64,000 nucleotides of DNA, from positions 1-64,000 of the forward strand of contig JASANE010016002.1 of assembly GCA_030248225.1 (NCBI GenBank), in the 5' to 3' direction. A program made the translations under genes and the position numbers. The notes under the pieces are model-generated. The model searched no databases and had not been told where the DNA came from. It saw nothing but the letters and a program-made list of their open reading frames with translations. This document shows positions 34,861 to 46,370 of this stretch, in pieces (position 1 is the first letter of the stretch; each line of letters begins with the position of its first letter). The stretch comes from Trileptium ribeirensis (lineage: Eukaryota > Nematoda > Enoplea > Enoplida > Thoracostomopsidae).

Positions 34861-35578
34861 ACTTTTGAATGACTCGGCCGATTTGGACTAAATTTCATTG
34901 ATGGGTACAACTTGATAGATGTATTATCATTCTACTGTATAAATAACTAGACGTTTTCATGTCTTCCTCTTATTATTGTTACCAAAAATGTTAGAAATTC
35001 CACAAGCTGTATGCACTATTCACGCCGTTGTTAACCACCATGCCTCCGTCACCCACGTTTACGTGTTACTAGTTAGTTCACATTCTGTGTTTGGTTAATC
35101 ATCACCTAACGGATTATATTAATGTTAATAATAAAGTTTTGCAACAGAAACCATTATTTATTAGATTGATGTTTTGGAGGCGGCTTAGCCATGAGTATAA
35201 ATTTATTCAATAATGTTACATTATGTTGAAAAAATGACGCCCAATTTGACACACTCATCTGTGTCCATAACAACATTGCTCGACTTTTGACGTATAACGC
35301 CTCTCTAATCAGGAGATACTTTTTCGTCCATTGCACTGATTGGCAAAACATCCTTGTTTGAGCAAAAATGCACTGAAAGTGACTGTGATTCAGAATTATT
35401 TATGTAAGGGTTACATTACGTTCTTTGTACTTGGTAGCGAGCGATTTGTAATGATTTTGTAGGTGAGCATACGTTTTTTTCTAGAAGGTAGCGAACGATC
35501 TGTGATTCTTTTGTAAGTGAAAAATTAGTTTGCTTATGAGCAAATTATTGCAAAATTTTTCATTACATTTGTCATATA
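34861..35578. other. Tomosyn intron, nothing seen
   Basis: AT-rich; GTAGCGAGCGATTTGTAAT / GTAGCGAACGATCTGTGAT at 35434 and 35488 is a small local duplication. Confidence 0.4.
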
Positions 35579-36009
35579 CTGGGTTTTCCATTCGCTGAAA
35601 ACCCAGTATATGACATTTTGCCGGGGGGGGGGGGGAATGAACTAGGCGCGCCTCCTGGTCCCGAACCGGGCGGGGGGGCGCGCGAATTTTGCCATGAGAC
35701 ATTTTGCCAAGAGAAAACTGGCTAAAAATCGTGTCATAAATACTGTTAATACGTGTTTGCTGGATAGAAAAAGCGATTTTGAAGCAAATTTAGACAAAAT
35801 TTGCTAAATATTTGGCTTCGGAACGTAGTTTTAGTACAAATTTCGATCAAATTTTATATATGTACTTTGGACCGATTGGAAACAAAATTTTCCAAGAGGC
35901 GGTGAGCAGGGGGAGCCCGAAATTTTGCCAGCGGGCATGATCCGGGCGCACCTGTTCTGAACCAGGGGGAACCGAAAAATGTCAGGCCCCCAATTTGGAG
36001 AGCCCAGAT
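35579..36009. mobile_element. TIR-element family G
   Basis: Left end ACTGGGTTTTCCATTCGCTG, which itself folds with AAAACCCAGT; right end CCCCCAATTTGGAGAGCCCAG. Interior: ATTTTGCCAGCGGGCATGAT, ACCGAAAAATGTCAGGCCCC. Long G run at about 35624. Confidence 0.75.
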
Positions 36010-36954
36010 ATATATCGTTGTCATTAAGCTGTTTTTTTACCTATTATGAAACTTATTGGAACGGAGCGAGCGGAGTTTCCACTGTGAGCGCTAGCGAAAA
36101 GATCGTGAAAATGTATTTTTGTCTGTGTCGCTCACCTCATTTTCGCATGGTTTGATTTTTTGTTGGATTGCAAAAGTGATTACGAAGTGCCCTTTAGTTG
36201 AGCGCCAATATCCCCGACTCTATCTTTCGGGTGAAAATGGCAAACATCAGGTTTTTAAAGGTTGTTTTGTCTAATTCGGCCATACATTTACCAGTGATTC
36301 GCACCCCATATCTCTCGTAAAGCAGACTTCGCATGGAAAAAACGGATGCCACAATCAGCTCATAGAAATATTTCAGATGTTGTCAGTGGGTTTAGTGTCG
36401 ATGAACACGGTTTTCAAAATGTAGTCTGTCTTCATTTGTTTGGTCATATATTGCTTGTAGGTCATCAAAAATGGTTTGTTTATAGTTTTTGTGAACGCTG
36501 AATACGATTGTATGTTTATCTAGAGTCCACTGCGTATTTCATGCCTTTTTCACCGTCTCTCAGGGTCGACGAACCCGATCCTGAATAATATGTTTAGTAT
36601 TTAGTTTTTTTGCTTATATATTGCTTTCAACGCAACTGAACGGTTTTTCGCTACGTTGAATACTATTATATTATGGTCAGCTAGAATCCAAAATGACTGT
36701 ACCATATTTGTATAGAGTGTAAAACGGTTTAAGCCCTACCGTCGGTGGACCTGATTTACTGAAAGAATTTCGTCTATTCTGACTTATATGGCTATTAGTT
36801 GTTTTCAGCTTCTCGGTGGAGCTATTGTAGCTTTTCTGTCATGCATAATTTAGGTTGTGTTCCATAACTTCTATCACACCAACATTATTATAAAGACTTC
36901 AGGAGCTCCAGATGTTTTAGGGTGGTATGGTTATGAAACACTAAGCCTGTTGTA
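36010..36954. repeat. Tomosyn intron with a diverged dispersed repeat
   Basis: 36055-36262 resembles 56533-56743: GGAACGGAGCGAGCGG, ATCGTGAAAATGTATTTTTG, GATTGCAAAAGTGATTACG, CCCTTTAGTTGAGCGCCAAT and CAGGTTTTTAAAGG. No exon recognised in the rest. Confidence 0.55.
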
Positions 36955-37273
36955 CAGTTGCACTCAGAATTAAGTGCTTATAAAATCGAACGCAGGCGAA
37001 ATCGAACGAAACCGCAATCGATCGATCTTATTTTAAACGAAATTCGTTAAATTAAACGCAAATTAACATTTTTTATAAAAATATTTTTTATTTCAACACA
37101 ATCGAAATTCGTTAAATGCGAACTAACATGTTTTATTAAATTTTTATTTTGACGCAATCGAAACTCGTTAAATCAATCGAATTTCGTTTAACCCATCGAT
37201 TTTCGTTTAAACGATCGAAATCGAACGAAAAGATTCGTTCATATTTTTGAGCACTTAATCCTGATTGTAACTG
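36955..37273. mobile_element. Tc1-like MITE, family C, copy 2
   Basis: CAGTTGCACTCAGAATTAAG, TGCTTATAAAATCGAACG at the left; TTTGAGCACTTAATCCTGAT, TGTAACTG at the right; TA on both sides. Confidence 0.9.
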
Positions 37274-38256
37274 TAGGTAATGACATATGAAACCACTCTT
37301 GCCCCGTTTCACCCTTGCTTGCCAGATATATACTAGTGTACATAGGTTTTAGGGGTTGCTAAAACAATGGTACTAGCTTTTGCTTGTAGTCGTTCGCGTG
37401 GACTTGGAAACCGTATTCGTGAAAAATTGATTCCAAACACTAGTGTTTTTGAAAGTACAGATACTCTCACTTTATTTTAGTCGCTGGAGAAAGAAAAACT
37501 TGTATTGAAATGTGCAAATCTGAAGTATTCGCATAAGCATCAAAAGTTTATTTTTTAACTATGACTTCGTCAATCATTAATACAATTTTTGGGGACTTGT
37601 CAGTAGCGTAATAAGTCTTCCACTACCCACATTTGTCTTATAGCGAAATGCAAGCGTCGCGATGTTCACAGCATGCAGTCGGTGTTCGCAAGGGCGAACC
37701 AGAAATTTTGAAAGTGGAGGGGTGTCAAGGCCCACAGTGGGTGCCTTAAAGGATGGCCGCGCTCAGAAATGTGTAAATGGGGACAAGGAAGGCATGTCAT
37801 TCAGTTATGCACATTTCTACGAGCTAACCTTGCGTTTTCGGCCCCATGGGCCGATCAATTATCAATGCGATATACTGTCCCGCAAGCATGTACCGTTAAA
37901 AAAGCTCGTGTTAAGCATATATGTTAAGTTAAACTCTTCGAAAACTAGGGCCAGAAAAACTCGAAAACTTATGAAATTTGGTCAAAAATACGTTTGAAAG
38001 CTACATAGTTTTAGGACAAAGTCCGACATGATTTTCAGCCGGAATCAGCCAAAAAAATTTTGTTTGGGGTTGAACCAAAAGGGAGGAAGGTCGCGACCCC
38101 CGCGACCCCAACCACTGCTACGCCCTTGGGTGTTCGTTTCCTTTCGCTGCTCCGCTATAAAATTATTATACATAGTAGTACTATTTTACTCTAGCCGTCG
38201 GTTTCAAGTTTGTTGGTGGATTTTCGCTAATAATGTAATGTATTAACTCATTTCAG
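37274..38256. other. Tomosyn intron; possible GC-rich TIR relic
   Basis: GCAAGGGCGAACCAGAAATT (37690) and CAACCACTGCTACGCCCTTG (38108) may be ends of a ~430-bp element containing CGCGACCCCCGCGACCCCAA. A 111-codon frame spans it without motifs. Confidence 0.4.
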
Positions 38257-38345
38257 ATTGAGCTTCGGAACCGAACAAGGATTTGTTGTTATTGACATTG
38301 TCCACCAGATATGTGTCTTTTCAATGACTATTTCTGATATTTACA
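38257..38345 (+). CDS. STXBP5: Tomosyn exon, second propeller strand (LSFGTEQGFVVIDIVHQ)
   Basis: Acceptor CTCATTTCAG ends at 38256 and donor GTAAGT begins at 38346; length 89 nt, phase 2 to 1. Its first base completes the Leu codon from 34193, giving L-S-F-G-T-E-Q-G-F-V-V-I-D-I-V, then CVFSMTISDIY. Tomosyns read GL(V/L)(V/A)(F/Y)GN..G(I/L)..(V/I)D....(V/K)..LN.GT.(E/D)LY, the WD40 strand just before the long linker, and every hydrophobic position agrees. The exon ends with A as the first base of the next codon. The candidate exon at 42580 starts in phase 2, so a small intervening exon of phase 1 to 2 is required and was not identified with confidence. Confidence 0.9.
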
Positions 38346-39021
38346 GTAAGTTTTTGTAGTATATATACATTGGAACGTTTACGTCGCGATGTTCCTGAGC
38401 GTAGTGATCAATGCGTGAGTATTGCATAAAAATTAGTAGTTGAAGAATATGTCCTGCTGTCAGTATTAGTTTACGTCTTTTATAAAGCGATTTATTAACT
38501 ATTTTTAGCGCGTTGTGTTGTAAAAACCTGAATTTTGACTTCTTGGTTCTCCCAGTTCTTTTCACACTCACGCTCAGAAAGAAAAGCAAATATGTCGCGA
38601 ATCTTTCGTGTTGACAAAAAAACGGAAAGTAAAACTGGATGTAATTGGTTTCAATATGACTATATCCAGTTACTTACGAACGGATCTGTATAGTATCCCC
38701 CTTTGTGAAACTATTATGTGGTTTGCACACGAAAATACATGATCTAAGCGAACTGTATTAGACTTATAATTCCGGTTTATTCAACAATAACAACGAAAAC
38801 GACTGAAATAAGAAGTTTAACGTCTGTATTTAGAAAACTACGTATCTGTCTTTCATAACAGAACAAAGTCCGTTCAAAAGCCATCAACCAAACCGCATGA
38901 AATACAACGCACACGCCCACAGTCAAAATCCATAAAAGTAACAATCAAATCTTTAATGTGGCATTCGGAAACACATTATGCAAAACATCTCTGTAACTAT
39001 GTTGAGTTTCCGACACGTGTA
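38346..39021. other. Tomosyn intron; expected small exon not identified
   Basis: A phase 1-to-2 exon should lie between 38346 and 42579. Nothing in this part reads as tomosyn. Confidence 0.4.
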
Positions 39022-39124
39022 CAGTTCGGAAAAACTACCCGCTGTTCAATTGTTATTCGCGAATTATTCACGAATTTTAGCGAGGTATTCGCGAAAAATT
39101 TGCGTTTATTTCTGACCGTGACTG
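39022..39124. mobile_element. Short Tc1-like MITE (ATTCGCGAA type), 103 bp
   Basis: CAGTTCGGAAAAACTACCCG at the left, TTATTTCTGACCGTGACTG at the right, TA on both sides; interior TATTCGCGAATTATTCACGA. Confidence 0.8.
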
Positions 39125-39250
39125 TACCTAGCAAAAATTCGGTGCCACTTATACGCTTTTCTCCTCAATCATTAAATTCTTTTAACTTACTACTTGTATA
39201 TAAGAGGGACGTCAGTAAAATTGTGAATGCATAATTCTAAAGGTATTTTC

Positions 39251-40131
39251 CCACTCGGGCACCATAGTCATTGCAGTCGGGCACTCAACGGTATCACCGG
39301 AGAATGCTTTGAATAGGTCACTAATGAGTTGCAGCCGGACACTATGGTAGTCGTGTGTAATTTCGAATTTTATTAAAGAAGCAACTTTCTTTGTGTACTC
39401 TTGGTGTTTTGCCACTAGTCGTTGCTCTCCATTCGCTGAAAATTTTGAAAGGTGAATAAAGCGCCCCCGGTTTTGAACCGGTGGGTGTAAAAATTCGTGC
39501 CAGAAACACTACCAAAATGGAGATAAAAAGCGATTTTGAAATAAATTATGATAAAATGCAAAATTTTTGGCTTCAGGACCGAATTTTACTAACAATAATT
39601 GTGATCGAATTTTATGTACTTTGGTGGTATTTTTGCCTTTTTACCGAGTGGAAACAAAAAAATATGTCAGGAGGCGATGAACCGGGGAGCCCAAACTTTT
39701 GCCAGGTTGCGCGAACCGATGGCACTCGTTTTTTAACAGGGGAAGTTGAAAATGCCAGCCCCCTCCCCCATTTTAGAGATCCCAGTCTTTTAGCGATCGC
39801 AACAGGACAGCCCCCGTCACACCTGCATGAGGACATGTCGGTTTTAATTATTGCCTTTTTCGGTTATAATTATTTATGTGTAGCAAAATGCGTTTATAAT
39901 AATTAAACAAATAAAATACATAAACAGCAAATAATGCAAACACTCACACTATAAAATATACATAGTGTCCGAGTGCAATTCAGTCTCCGGTACTCAAGTG
40001 AGTCGCGTTGGTATCCTAGTGGGACTCTGCGATCTCGAATGAGTCTCGTTAGTGCCGGAGTGCAACTGTCTGGTGCTCGAGTGACTCTCGTTTAGTGCCC
40101 GAGTGAGTCACGGGAGTGCCCGAGTCTGAGT
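39251..40131. mobile_element. Possible composite element with CCCGAGTG ends
   Basis: CCACTCGGGCACCATAGTCA at 39250 is mirrored by GAGTGCCCGAGTCTGAGTGG near 40131. The right part is a run of GTGCCCGAGTGAGTC-like words (39968-40131). A family G element (39424-39785) lies inside. Confidence 0.5.
39424..39785. mobile_element. TIR-element family G, nested
   Basis: CTCTCCATTCGCTGAAAATT at the left; CCCCATTTTAGAGATCCCAG at the right; GAACCGGGGAGCCCAAACTT inside. The 141-codon ORF across it is incidental. Confidence 0.65.
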
Positions 40132-41356
40132 GGTAATTCGATGTTTGGTTACTTGGTTTCGGTGCCCGGTCCCCCACCTGTGCTCGAAAATGGTTAATGT
40201 TGCTTTCTCCGAGTATAAGTAAAAGTTCTTACCTTCCAAATTTTTGGCTGTTATTGAAATGACAAGATTTGTAATAAAAATATTTCGTATGAAGCACTCG
40301 AGTTTTAGGTAATATTATTAATGACATCGTAAAAATATGTGGAAATAATAACATCGAAAGTCATAAAGTCATATCTAGACAATGGCGCCATCCAGGGTTT
40401 TTTTGTTTTTTATGCATAGCCAATTGGCTAAAACCACCAACATTTTTAGCCAAATTCCCAGAACTCGCGCGTGGCATATCAGGGTAATTTGCAATGAAAA
40501 AATTCGCACGGTTGTTAGTGCCAAGTGACAGAAAAGGTATATACACTATATAAATGTATAATCAGTGGTTCATTTTCATTTTTTCATGTTCATTAAACAG
40601 GAACTCAGTATACTTAGTATTACGCTAGCATACGAGTAAGATAATTCATGTTTTATTTGTATCATGGAAATTTTTGAAAAGTAATTGGTGGATGCTAACA
40701 ACTTTGATTATCAATTTTTTAGGTTTTGATAAAAAGACGACTCGTAGCGCAAAATAAATTTTAGCCAATTTGGCTAAAGGGCCTAAATATTTTTTAGCCA
40801 GTACACAATTTTTTAGCCATGGATAAAGAATTGGCTAAAAATACACTGCCGCCACCCCATAGCGATTCCGATGCTCCTCTTACCCAATTTAGTATAGCGT
40901 TTGAAACGGCGCACGATATATGGCCAAAAATCTTCTAATGGTCTTAACATCCGAATTCTCTCCAGGAAAGCATCAACGCTGCCCATACAAAACTGTACGT
41001 ACCAAATCTTTGGTGTTTTAACTTCTAAATTGCTTCGTGTGGAGAGTGAAGCACATAACAATATAGCTTATCGGTTAGAGCATGATATTACGCCTGGGAT
41101 AAATTATTCTCAAGTGAGGTCCAGAGTTCAATAAGCTTGAGGCGATGTAAGCGATCCTGTTTCTTGTAGCAAATGGACTGCGTCACAGTAATGTACGCTG
41201 TCACACACGTGTAACTGTATGCGGGAAAGGGTTAATTGAGCCGTAGACTTGACTTTATTCCATTAAGGCGTAGTATTAATTTTAATCGTTTCCTGCTATG
41301 TGATCTGTATAATGTTGAGCAAACTTTCTGCGCCGGCGGCGTACTGAAGCTACATA
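40132..41356. other. Tomosyn intron, no exon recognised
   Basis: Section 40385-40840 repeats TTGGCTAAA / TTTAGCCA words in both orientations (40425, 40770, 40795, 40812, 40830), perhaps a decayed inverted-repeat element. A 22-nt splice-flanked segment at 41118-41139 would have the missing phase (1 to 2) but is too short to trust. Confidence 0.4.
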
Positions 41357-41577
41357 CAGTTACAATCAGAATTAACTGCTTATAAAATCGAACGCAGACG
41401 AAATCGCAATCGATCGATGTTCGTTTAAACGAAATTCGTTAATTTAAACGCAGACTAACATTTTGCATTAATTTATTTTTTTATCTTATTCGAAAATTAA
41501 TCGACTTTCGTTTAATCGATCGAAATCGAACGAAAAGATTCGTTCAATTTTTGAGCACTTAATTCTGATTTTAACTG
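41357..41577. mobile_element. Tc1-like MITE, family C, copy 3
   Basis: CAGTTACAATCAGAATTAAC, TGCTTATAAAATCGAACG; right TTTGAGCACTTAATTCTGAT, TTTAACTG; TA on both sides. Confidence 0.92.
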
Positions 41578-42579
41578 TAGATCGTTTTGGTGAGAACCTT
41601 GTGCAATGATACCTTAGCCACTACTCTATTGATGAGATGTTGCTCTATTTCATAAGGAATGTAAAACACAAACGAGCGATAAACAACGAGTGTGCAAATG
41701 CTCCGTACACGACAAACTCAATTACTGCATCGTGTCTAAACGTACGGTGGTCAACACGTGTGGCTCTATGCGAAAAAGTGAATGTTGTTGATACGTCAAA
41801 CAATGTATTAACTGAGATTTCAAAATATGAAACACAAAAATTTTTTATTGAATGTGTGATTAAAATTCAGAAAAGGGCAGTTTACCGGTGAACTTTGCCA
41901 GATAAAGGTGTTTTTGAAGGTTGGTATTCGCTGGGTAATATCAATACTTTTACACATGACTTTATCAAAATGGACACTGGGTCAGATTAGACATTTCTTG
42001 TTCTGGAGCAGGAAACATGGGTGTATGAATACATAAATTATAACGATAATAAACGGTCGTTTACTTATAAACTTATATCATGTACATCAGGAGCGAAACC
42101 CCAGCACACCGAAGGCGCTCGGAAAAATATGAACAAAGCAACAAAAGTTGTGAACAAAGCAACAAAATTAAGCAAAAATTAGCTTGGGTCTGGTTGGAAA
42201 ATAACTTGGTGTGCTTCGAAAATTTTGAGTTTGGGAACATACATACTTGTGGACCCAAAAAAACCTAGTAGCCTGTGTAGCCTTTGCAGTCAATAGTAAT
42301 ATATCATAAACAAATTGCTTCCCGTGTTGGCAGTTAAAAGCATACTACGAAAATCATTGCCTAAGATTCATTTTTACCGTAACCTATCCTAACGAAACAC
42401 AGGCGGTCTCTGTGTATTTGCCTGTGTGTAAAGTTATTTGGAAATTATTGTTGAAATTTGTCCTCTCATCTTAGCAAAATGCCGTCATATAATACAGAAA
42501 ATTTGCAATTGCATTTGAATCTGGTGCTCTGGTGCATAGGGTTTACACCGCGTTGAATTTTTTTGCCATTTCCATCCAG
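41578..42579. other. Tomosyn intron, no exon recognised
   Basis: 84-codon + frame at 41637-41891 without motifs; GAACAAAGCAACAAAA is tandemly repeated at about 42131-42165. Confidence 0.4.
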
Positions 42580-42754
42580 TTCCTACCGGTGTTATGCTGA
42601 CAGAAAATATGAGTCGGACTTTGAAAACAAATATTTTTTAGCTTCTTTCGACATCGGTCGCCTGAGTAGCAAATCTCTTGTTAGCAACCAGCATCCTGCG
42701 AAATCTGTCGAAAAGAACATCTCCACAGAAAATGATGCTAGTGCTGCTTGTGAG
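42580..42754 (+). CDS. STXBP5: Predicted tomosyn linker exon (RKYESDFENKYFLASFD...)
   Basis: Acceptor TTCCATCCAG ends at 42579 and donor GTATGA begins at 42755. One base plus 58 codons are open (phase 2 to 0). The product includes RKYESDFENKYFLASFD, IGRLSSKSLVSNQ and ISTENDASAACE. There is no recognisable family similarity, but the variable linker between the LY strand and the second half of the second propeller is expected here. The phase fits the next predicted exon (44535, phase 0). It does not fit the previous one (38345, phase 1), so another exon must intervene if this call is right. The 3' third of the exon with its donor is tandemly duplicated immediately downstream (see 42822). Confidence 0.5.
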
Positions 42755-42821
42755 GTATGATTATTTTATAATTTCTTCTTAGTAGTCTCAAATTTAGTCG
42801 ATTAACAACCGGCCTACCAAG

Positions 42822-42872
42822 TCGCTTCAAAAGAACATCTCCGCAGAAAACGATGCTAGTGCTGCTTGTGAG
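42822..42872 (+). CDS. Possible duplicated mini-exon (second copy of the 42.6-kb exon's end)
   Basis: This 51-nt segment reads SLQKNISAENDASAACE, a near copy of SVEKNISTENDASAACE at the end of the preceding candidate exon, and is followed by its own donor GTACAT. AG precedes it at 42820-42821, but the polypyrimidine tract is poor. It is phase 0 to 0, so inclusion would insert 17 residues without a frameshift. The flanking intron is also duplicated (AATTTAGTCGA appears in both copies), so this is a local tandem duplication of exon end plus donor plus intron. It may be an alternative exon, a competing donor or a dead copy. Confidence 0.35.
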
Positions 42873-43587
42873 GTACATAATATTAATAATTATTATTCTA
42901 TAATCCTTGTTAGTAATCTCGAATTTAGTCGAAATTTGACTGAATCGTGCAACTTTTTGCTAAATCATGGCTTTGTTTTGTTACCAAAATCCTGCAGGGT
43001 TAAGATGAAAAATTCCTACTGAAATTATTTGTTTAACTTCCGTTTCACACGGCAATTTACGCTTATGTTATATGTTTGGACCACAGATGAAACAAAAATG
43101 GAAAAAATTTCAAACAAAATTTTTAAACCGGGATTCCGTTTTTGTCTCTTGCCGGAACCGCAACTGGAACACAATTTTCGCCGGAACCGGAACTGGAATT
43201 CCGATTACTACCAGGTATGGAGAAATCATCCTTAACATTTTAATTCTTAGTTTTTGGCGAAGAGATCATACTTGACATTTAGTTTTTACTTTTGGCGAAA
43301 CTGGCAAAAATTGTGGGGTTGGGAAAAATAAGAAAAAATTTAAGGCCCAGATAATTTCGAAACTATCTCCATGGGACGTAGCCTGATATCCATGAGATTC
43401 CGCACCTCCCTTCGCTCCCGTACCGGAAAAAAATAAGCAAAAATCGGTGTAAAATAAACAAACATTGGGGAAAATTGGCAAAACTTGTAGAGAGAATCGG
43501 CAAAAATCGGGGGAAATTGGCAAAAACTTGATCGTTCATTCAACCAGTTAAAAAATTTGTCCCCCTAATGACCCCCCGCTCCACGAA
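42873..43587. other. Tomosyn intron upstream of the LINE relic
   Basis: 43150-43215 has GCCGGAACCG / ACTGGAA words; 43430-43530 has repeated GGGGAAAATTGGCAAAA words. No exon seen. Confidence 0.45.
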
Positions 43588-44169
43588 CGCTTCAAGTACC
43601 CCAGCTCCACCCTCTCGGCCGACGGCGACCTGCGACACGAAGTCAACTCACGAGTCAACGCTGCCTGGATGCAGTGGCCGTCGACTACCGGCGTCCTCTG
43701 TGACAAGAAGATCAAGGACAAACTCAAGTCCAAAATTTAGCGTTCCGTTGTTCGCCCCGTCGCCCTCTACGGCTCCTATTGCTGGCCCACAACCAAGGAC
43801 ACAGAACGCCGCCTCGCCGTCATGGAATCCTAGATGCTGCGATGGACCTGCGGCGTCACTCGCTTCGACCACGTCCGCAACGACGACATCCGCGGCCGCT
43901 ACGGCGTTGCACCAATCGTCGACAAGATGCGCGAGCAGCGACTCGGCTGGTACGGACATGTCCTGCGCGCCGACGACAACTCGCTCGCTAAGACCGGTCT
44001 CCATCTCGAGATTACCGGCAAACGCCCGAAGGGTCGCCCGAAACAACGCTGGTCCGACACGCTTCACGCTGACATGAAGATACCCAAAGCCCACCCGAAC
44101 GACGCCTAGAACCGCTCAAACTGGAAAAAGAAGACCCAAATGGCCGACCCTGCATCGAAGCGGGAATAG
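43588..44169 (+). pseudogene. RTE-type non-LTR retrotransposon, C-terminal fragment, decayed
   Basis: One frame reads through the end of a LINE reverse transcriptase and its C-terminal domain: STLSADGDLRHEVNSRVNAA, KLKSKI, RPVALYG, MLRWTCGVTR, VAPIVDKMREQRLGWYGHVL, RPKGRPKQRW, ADMKIPKAHPN and a final NRSNWKKKTQMADPASKRE. These blocks are characteristic of RTE-clade LINEs, especially copies widespread in nematodes (established knowledge). In-frame stops at 43738, 43831 and 44107 show it is dead; another TAG at 44167 is probably the natural stop. It is 5'-truncated, as usual for LINEs, and ends in a short GAAGAAGAAGAA run like RTE tails. It is much GC-richer than its surroundings, which suggests fairly recent arrival. 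It sits in a tomosyn intron in sense orientation. Confidence 0.88.
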
Positions 44170-44534
44170 CGTCCTGAAGAAGAAGAATGACCCCCGCCAG
44201 CCAAATGATTACTCCTAAGGATTAAGATTTTTTGTCGTCAGTAGAAAGGGCTGAGCCATGTTGCTAGTCACTACTCGTGACAGACCTGGCTGAAGATGGC
44301 CACCCTCCTAAACGTATCGTTTTGCTGGTGGGATTGCTTCCACAATTTTATTCATTGTTGACGTAACTGCTTGACTGTAACTACTCGCTTCTTTTCTACT
44401 TTTTATCCTCAGTGCACGAGTTGGTATATATATTATGTTAAAGTGGCAAAGTGTGGACAAACAAACATTGCGGCGGCTTGTGTCGTTATGTTGTGTTTCT
44501 TTATGACTTATATAACAATCATTCTTATTTTTAG
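44170..44534. other. Tomosyn intron, nothing seen
   Basis: Ends in the strong acceptor of the 44.5-kb exon. Confidence 0.4.
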
Positions 44535-44694
44535 AACACTGCAGCTGCTGCAACAACGTCGACTAACACGTCCACAACGGATCATGCTTCGACTACGTCA
44601 GCGTCGAGTACCGCAGGGCATGATGGCGGTTCGGTTGCAACGATTAGCAAACAGCCGAGTAAATCGAAACTGTCTGATCGGGTCAAATCACAAG
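44535..44694 (+). CDS. STXBP5: Predicted tomosyn linker exon, Thr/Ser-rich (TISKQPSKSKLSDRVKSQ)
   Basis: Acceptor ATTTTTAG ends at 44534 and donor GTAAGA begins at 44695. There are 53 codons plus one base (phase 0 to 1), no stop. The product starts NTAAAATTSTNTSTTDHAST, continues SASSTAGHDGGSVATISKQ and ends PSKSKLSDRVKSQ. The low-complexity Thr/Ala/Ser stretch followed by a basic, Ser-containing tail is typical of the phosphorylatable tomosyn linker (family knowledge; no direct alignment possible here). It is notably GC-richer than the surrounding intron and has strong splice sites, which favours a genuine exon. The upstream intron carries the RTE LINE relic. Confidence 0.65.
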
Positions 44695-45249
44695 GTAAGA
44701 AGTTGGCTAAATAATGTTGTGTGAGCACAGTTGTAGGTCTCAGGGTTTTGATGTCATGTTTACGTTATAAATAATTATTGTTTATGTCTGATTTAAATTT
44801 TTTACTGTAAGTTTCTAGGCTAGTTATCTAGTTGTTAGCCTACACCATCGATGTAATATAGCTATAATAGTTTTGTATGGTCTAAAACGATGGTCGTATA
44901 CCATATTTTAAATATTAAGTAAACTATAATACTTATGAGACAAATCTATCGTAGTAAATAGTATATAGATATAGAATAGCCAGTTTTTTTATGAAACGCT
45001 AAACACGCAGTATCTGCGTGAACTGTTTACACCCTTGATAGTTTTTGGTAATGAATGTAACTAGTTCCAGTTTTTAGGAATTATATACATGTTTACTTGT
45101 GGCATTAAAATTTATGAATTAAAACATATTATAGCATTACTTAATATGAGTGGAAAACACATTGTTATCTATTAAGATGTAGATGTAAAGTTTGAATTTA
45201 CACAATATAGTAAAAGTCCGTGTCTTTTAGACGATTTTGTGTAGTATGG
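44695..45249. other. Tomosyn intron, very AT-rich
   Basis: No exon or repeat recognised before the ~120-bp array. Confidence 0.4.
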
Positions 45250-46310
45250 AAAAAATACTAGCGGTATTACTCAATTAGCAGCGGTCTTTTTGAAGACAGC
45301 GTGTGTGAACTTCAATTGAGGAGTTTTGATACATTTAGTGTAGTGTAACACCTATCTATGTAAATATTGGCCGTTCGTAACAGCGGCGTACCTCGATTAG
45401 GAGTAGACTTTTTGGACACTCAGTGGGTGTGATTTTCAATTGAGGAGGCTTAAATCATTCAGAGCAGTGTAACATTTTTTTAAATATTGGTTTTTTCGTA
45501 ACAGCGGTATGCCTCAATTAGGAGTAGACTATTTGGAGACTCAGTGTTTGCGAGCTTCAATTGAGCAGTTTTGACGCATTCAGTGCAGTGTAATACCTTA
45601 TTTAAATATTGGCTGTTCGTAATACCGGTATACCTCTATTAGGAATAGACTATTTGGAGACTCAGTGTTTACGAGCTTCAATTGAGCAGTTTTGACGCAT
45701 TCAGTGCAGTGTAACACCTTATTTAAATATTGGCTGTTCGTAATACCGGTATACCTCTATTAGGAATAGACTATTTGGAGACTCAGTGTTTACGAGCTTC
45801 AATTGAGGAGTTTTGACGCATTCAGTGCAGTGTAACATCTTATTTAAATATTGCCGTTCGTAACAGTGGCATACCTCGGTTAGGAGTAGACTTTTTGGAG
45901 ACTCAGTGTGCGTGATCTTCGATTGAGGAGGCTAGAATCATTCAGAGCAGTGTAACACTTTATTTAAATATTGGCTGTTCGTAACAGCGGTATACCTCAA
46001 TTAGGAGTAGACTATTTGGAGACTCAGTGTGTGCGTGCTTCTGAGAAGCTTTGTCGCATTCAGTGCAGTGTAACATCTTATTTAAATATTGCCGTTCGTA
46101 AGAGCGACATTACTCGATTAGGAGTAGAATTTTTGGAGACTCAGTGTGCGTGATCTTCAATTGAGGAGGATAGAATCATTCAGAGCAGTGTAACACTTTA
46201 TTTAAATATTGGCTGTTCGTAATACCGGTATAGCTCAATTAGGAGTAGACTATTTGGAGACTCAGTGTTTGCGAGCTTCAAGAGGAGTTTTTACGCATTC
46301 GGTGCAGTGG
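45250..46310. repeat. ~120-bp satellite, about 9 copies
   Basis: Unit marks: CAGTGTAACACCTTATTTAA, ATATTGGCTGTTCGTAATAC, ATTAGGAATAGACTATTTGG, AGACTCAGTGTTTACGAGC. Copies near 45463, 45585, 45706, 45826, 45947, 46065 and 46186; neighbours 45585/45706 are nearly identical. The last unit is truncated about 60 bp before the predicted exon at 46371. Confidence 0.93.
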
Positions 46311-46370
46311 CCGTTGGTAATATCGGGCTTTTAATGATGATTGTGATAATATTACTAACGTGTGAAACAG

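Noticed and set aside
39481..39906. 141-codon ORF
   Set aside because: It spans a family G TIR element; other copies of the family are not open in this frame.
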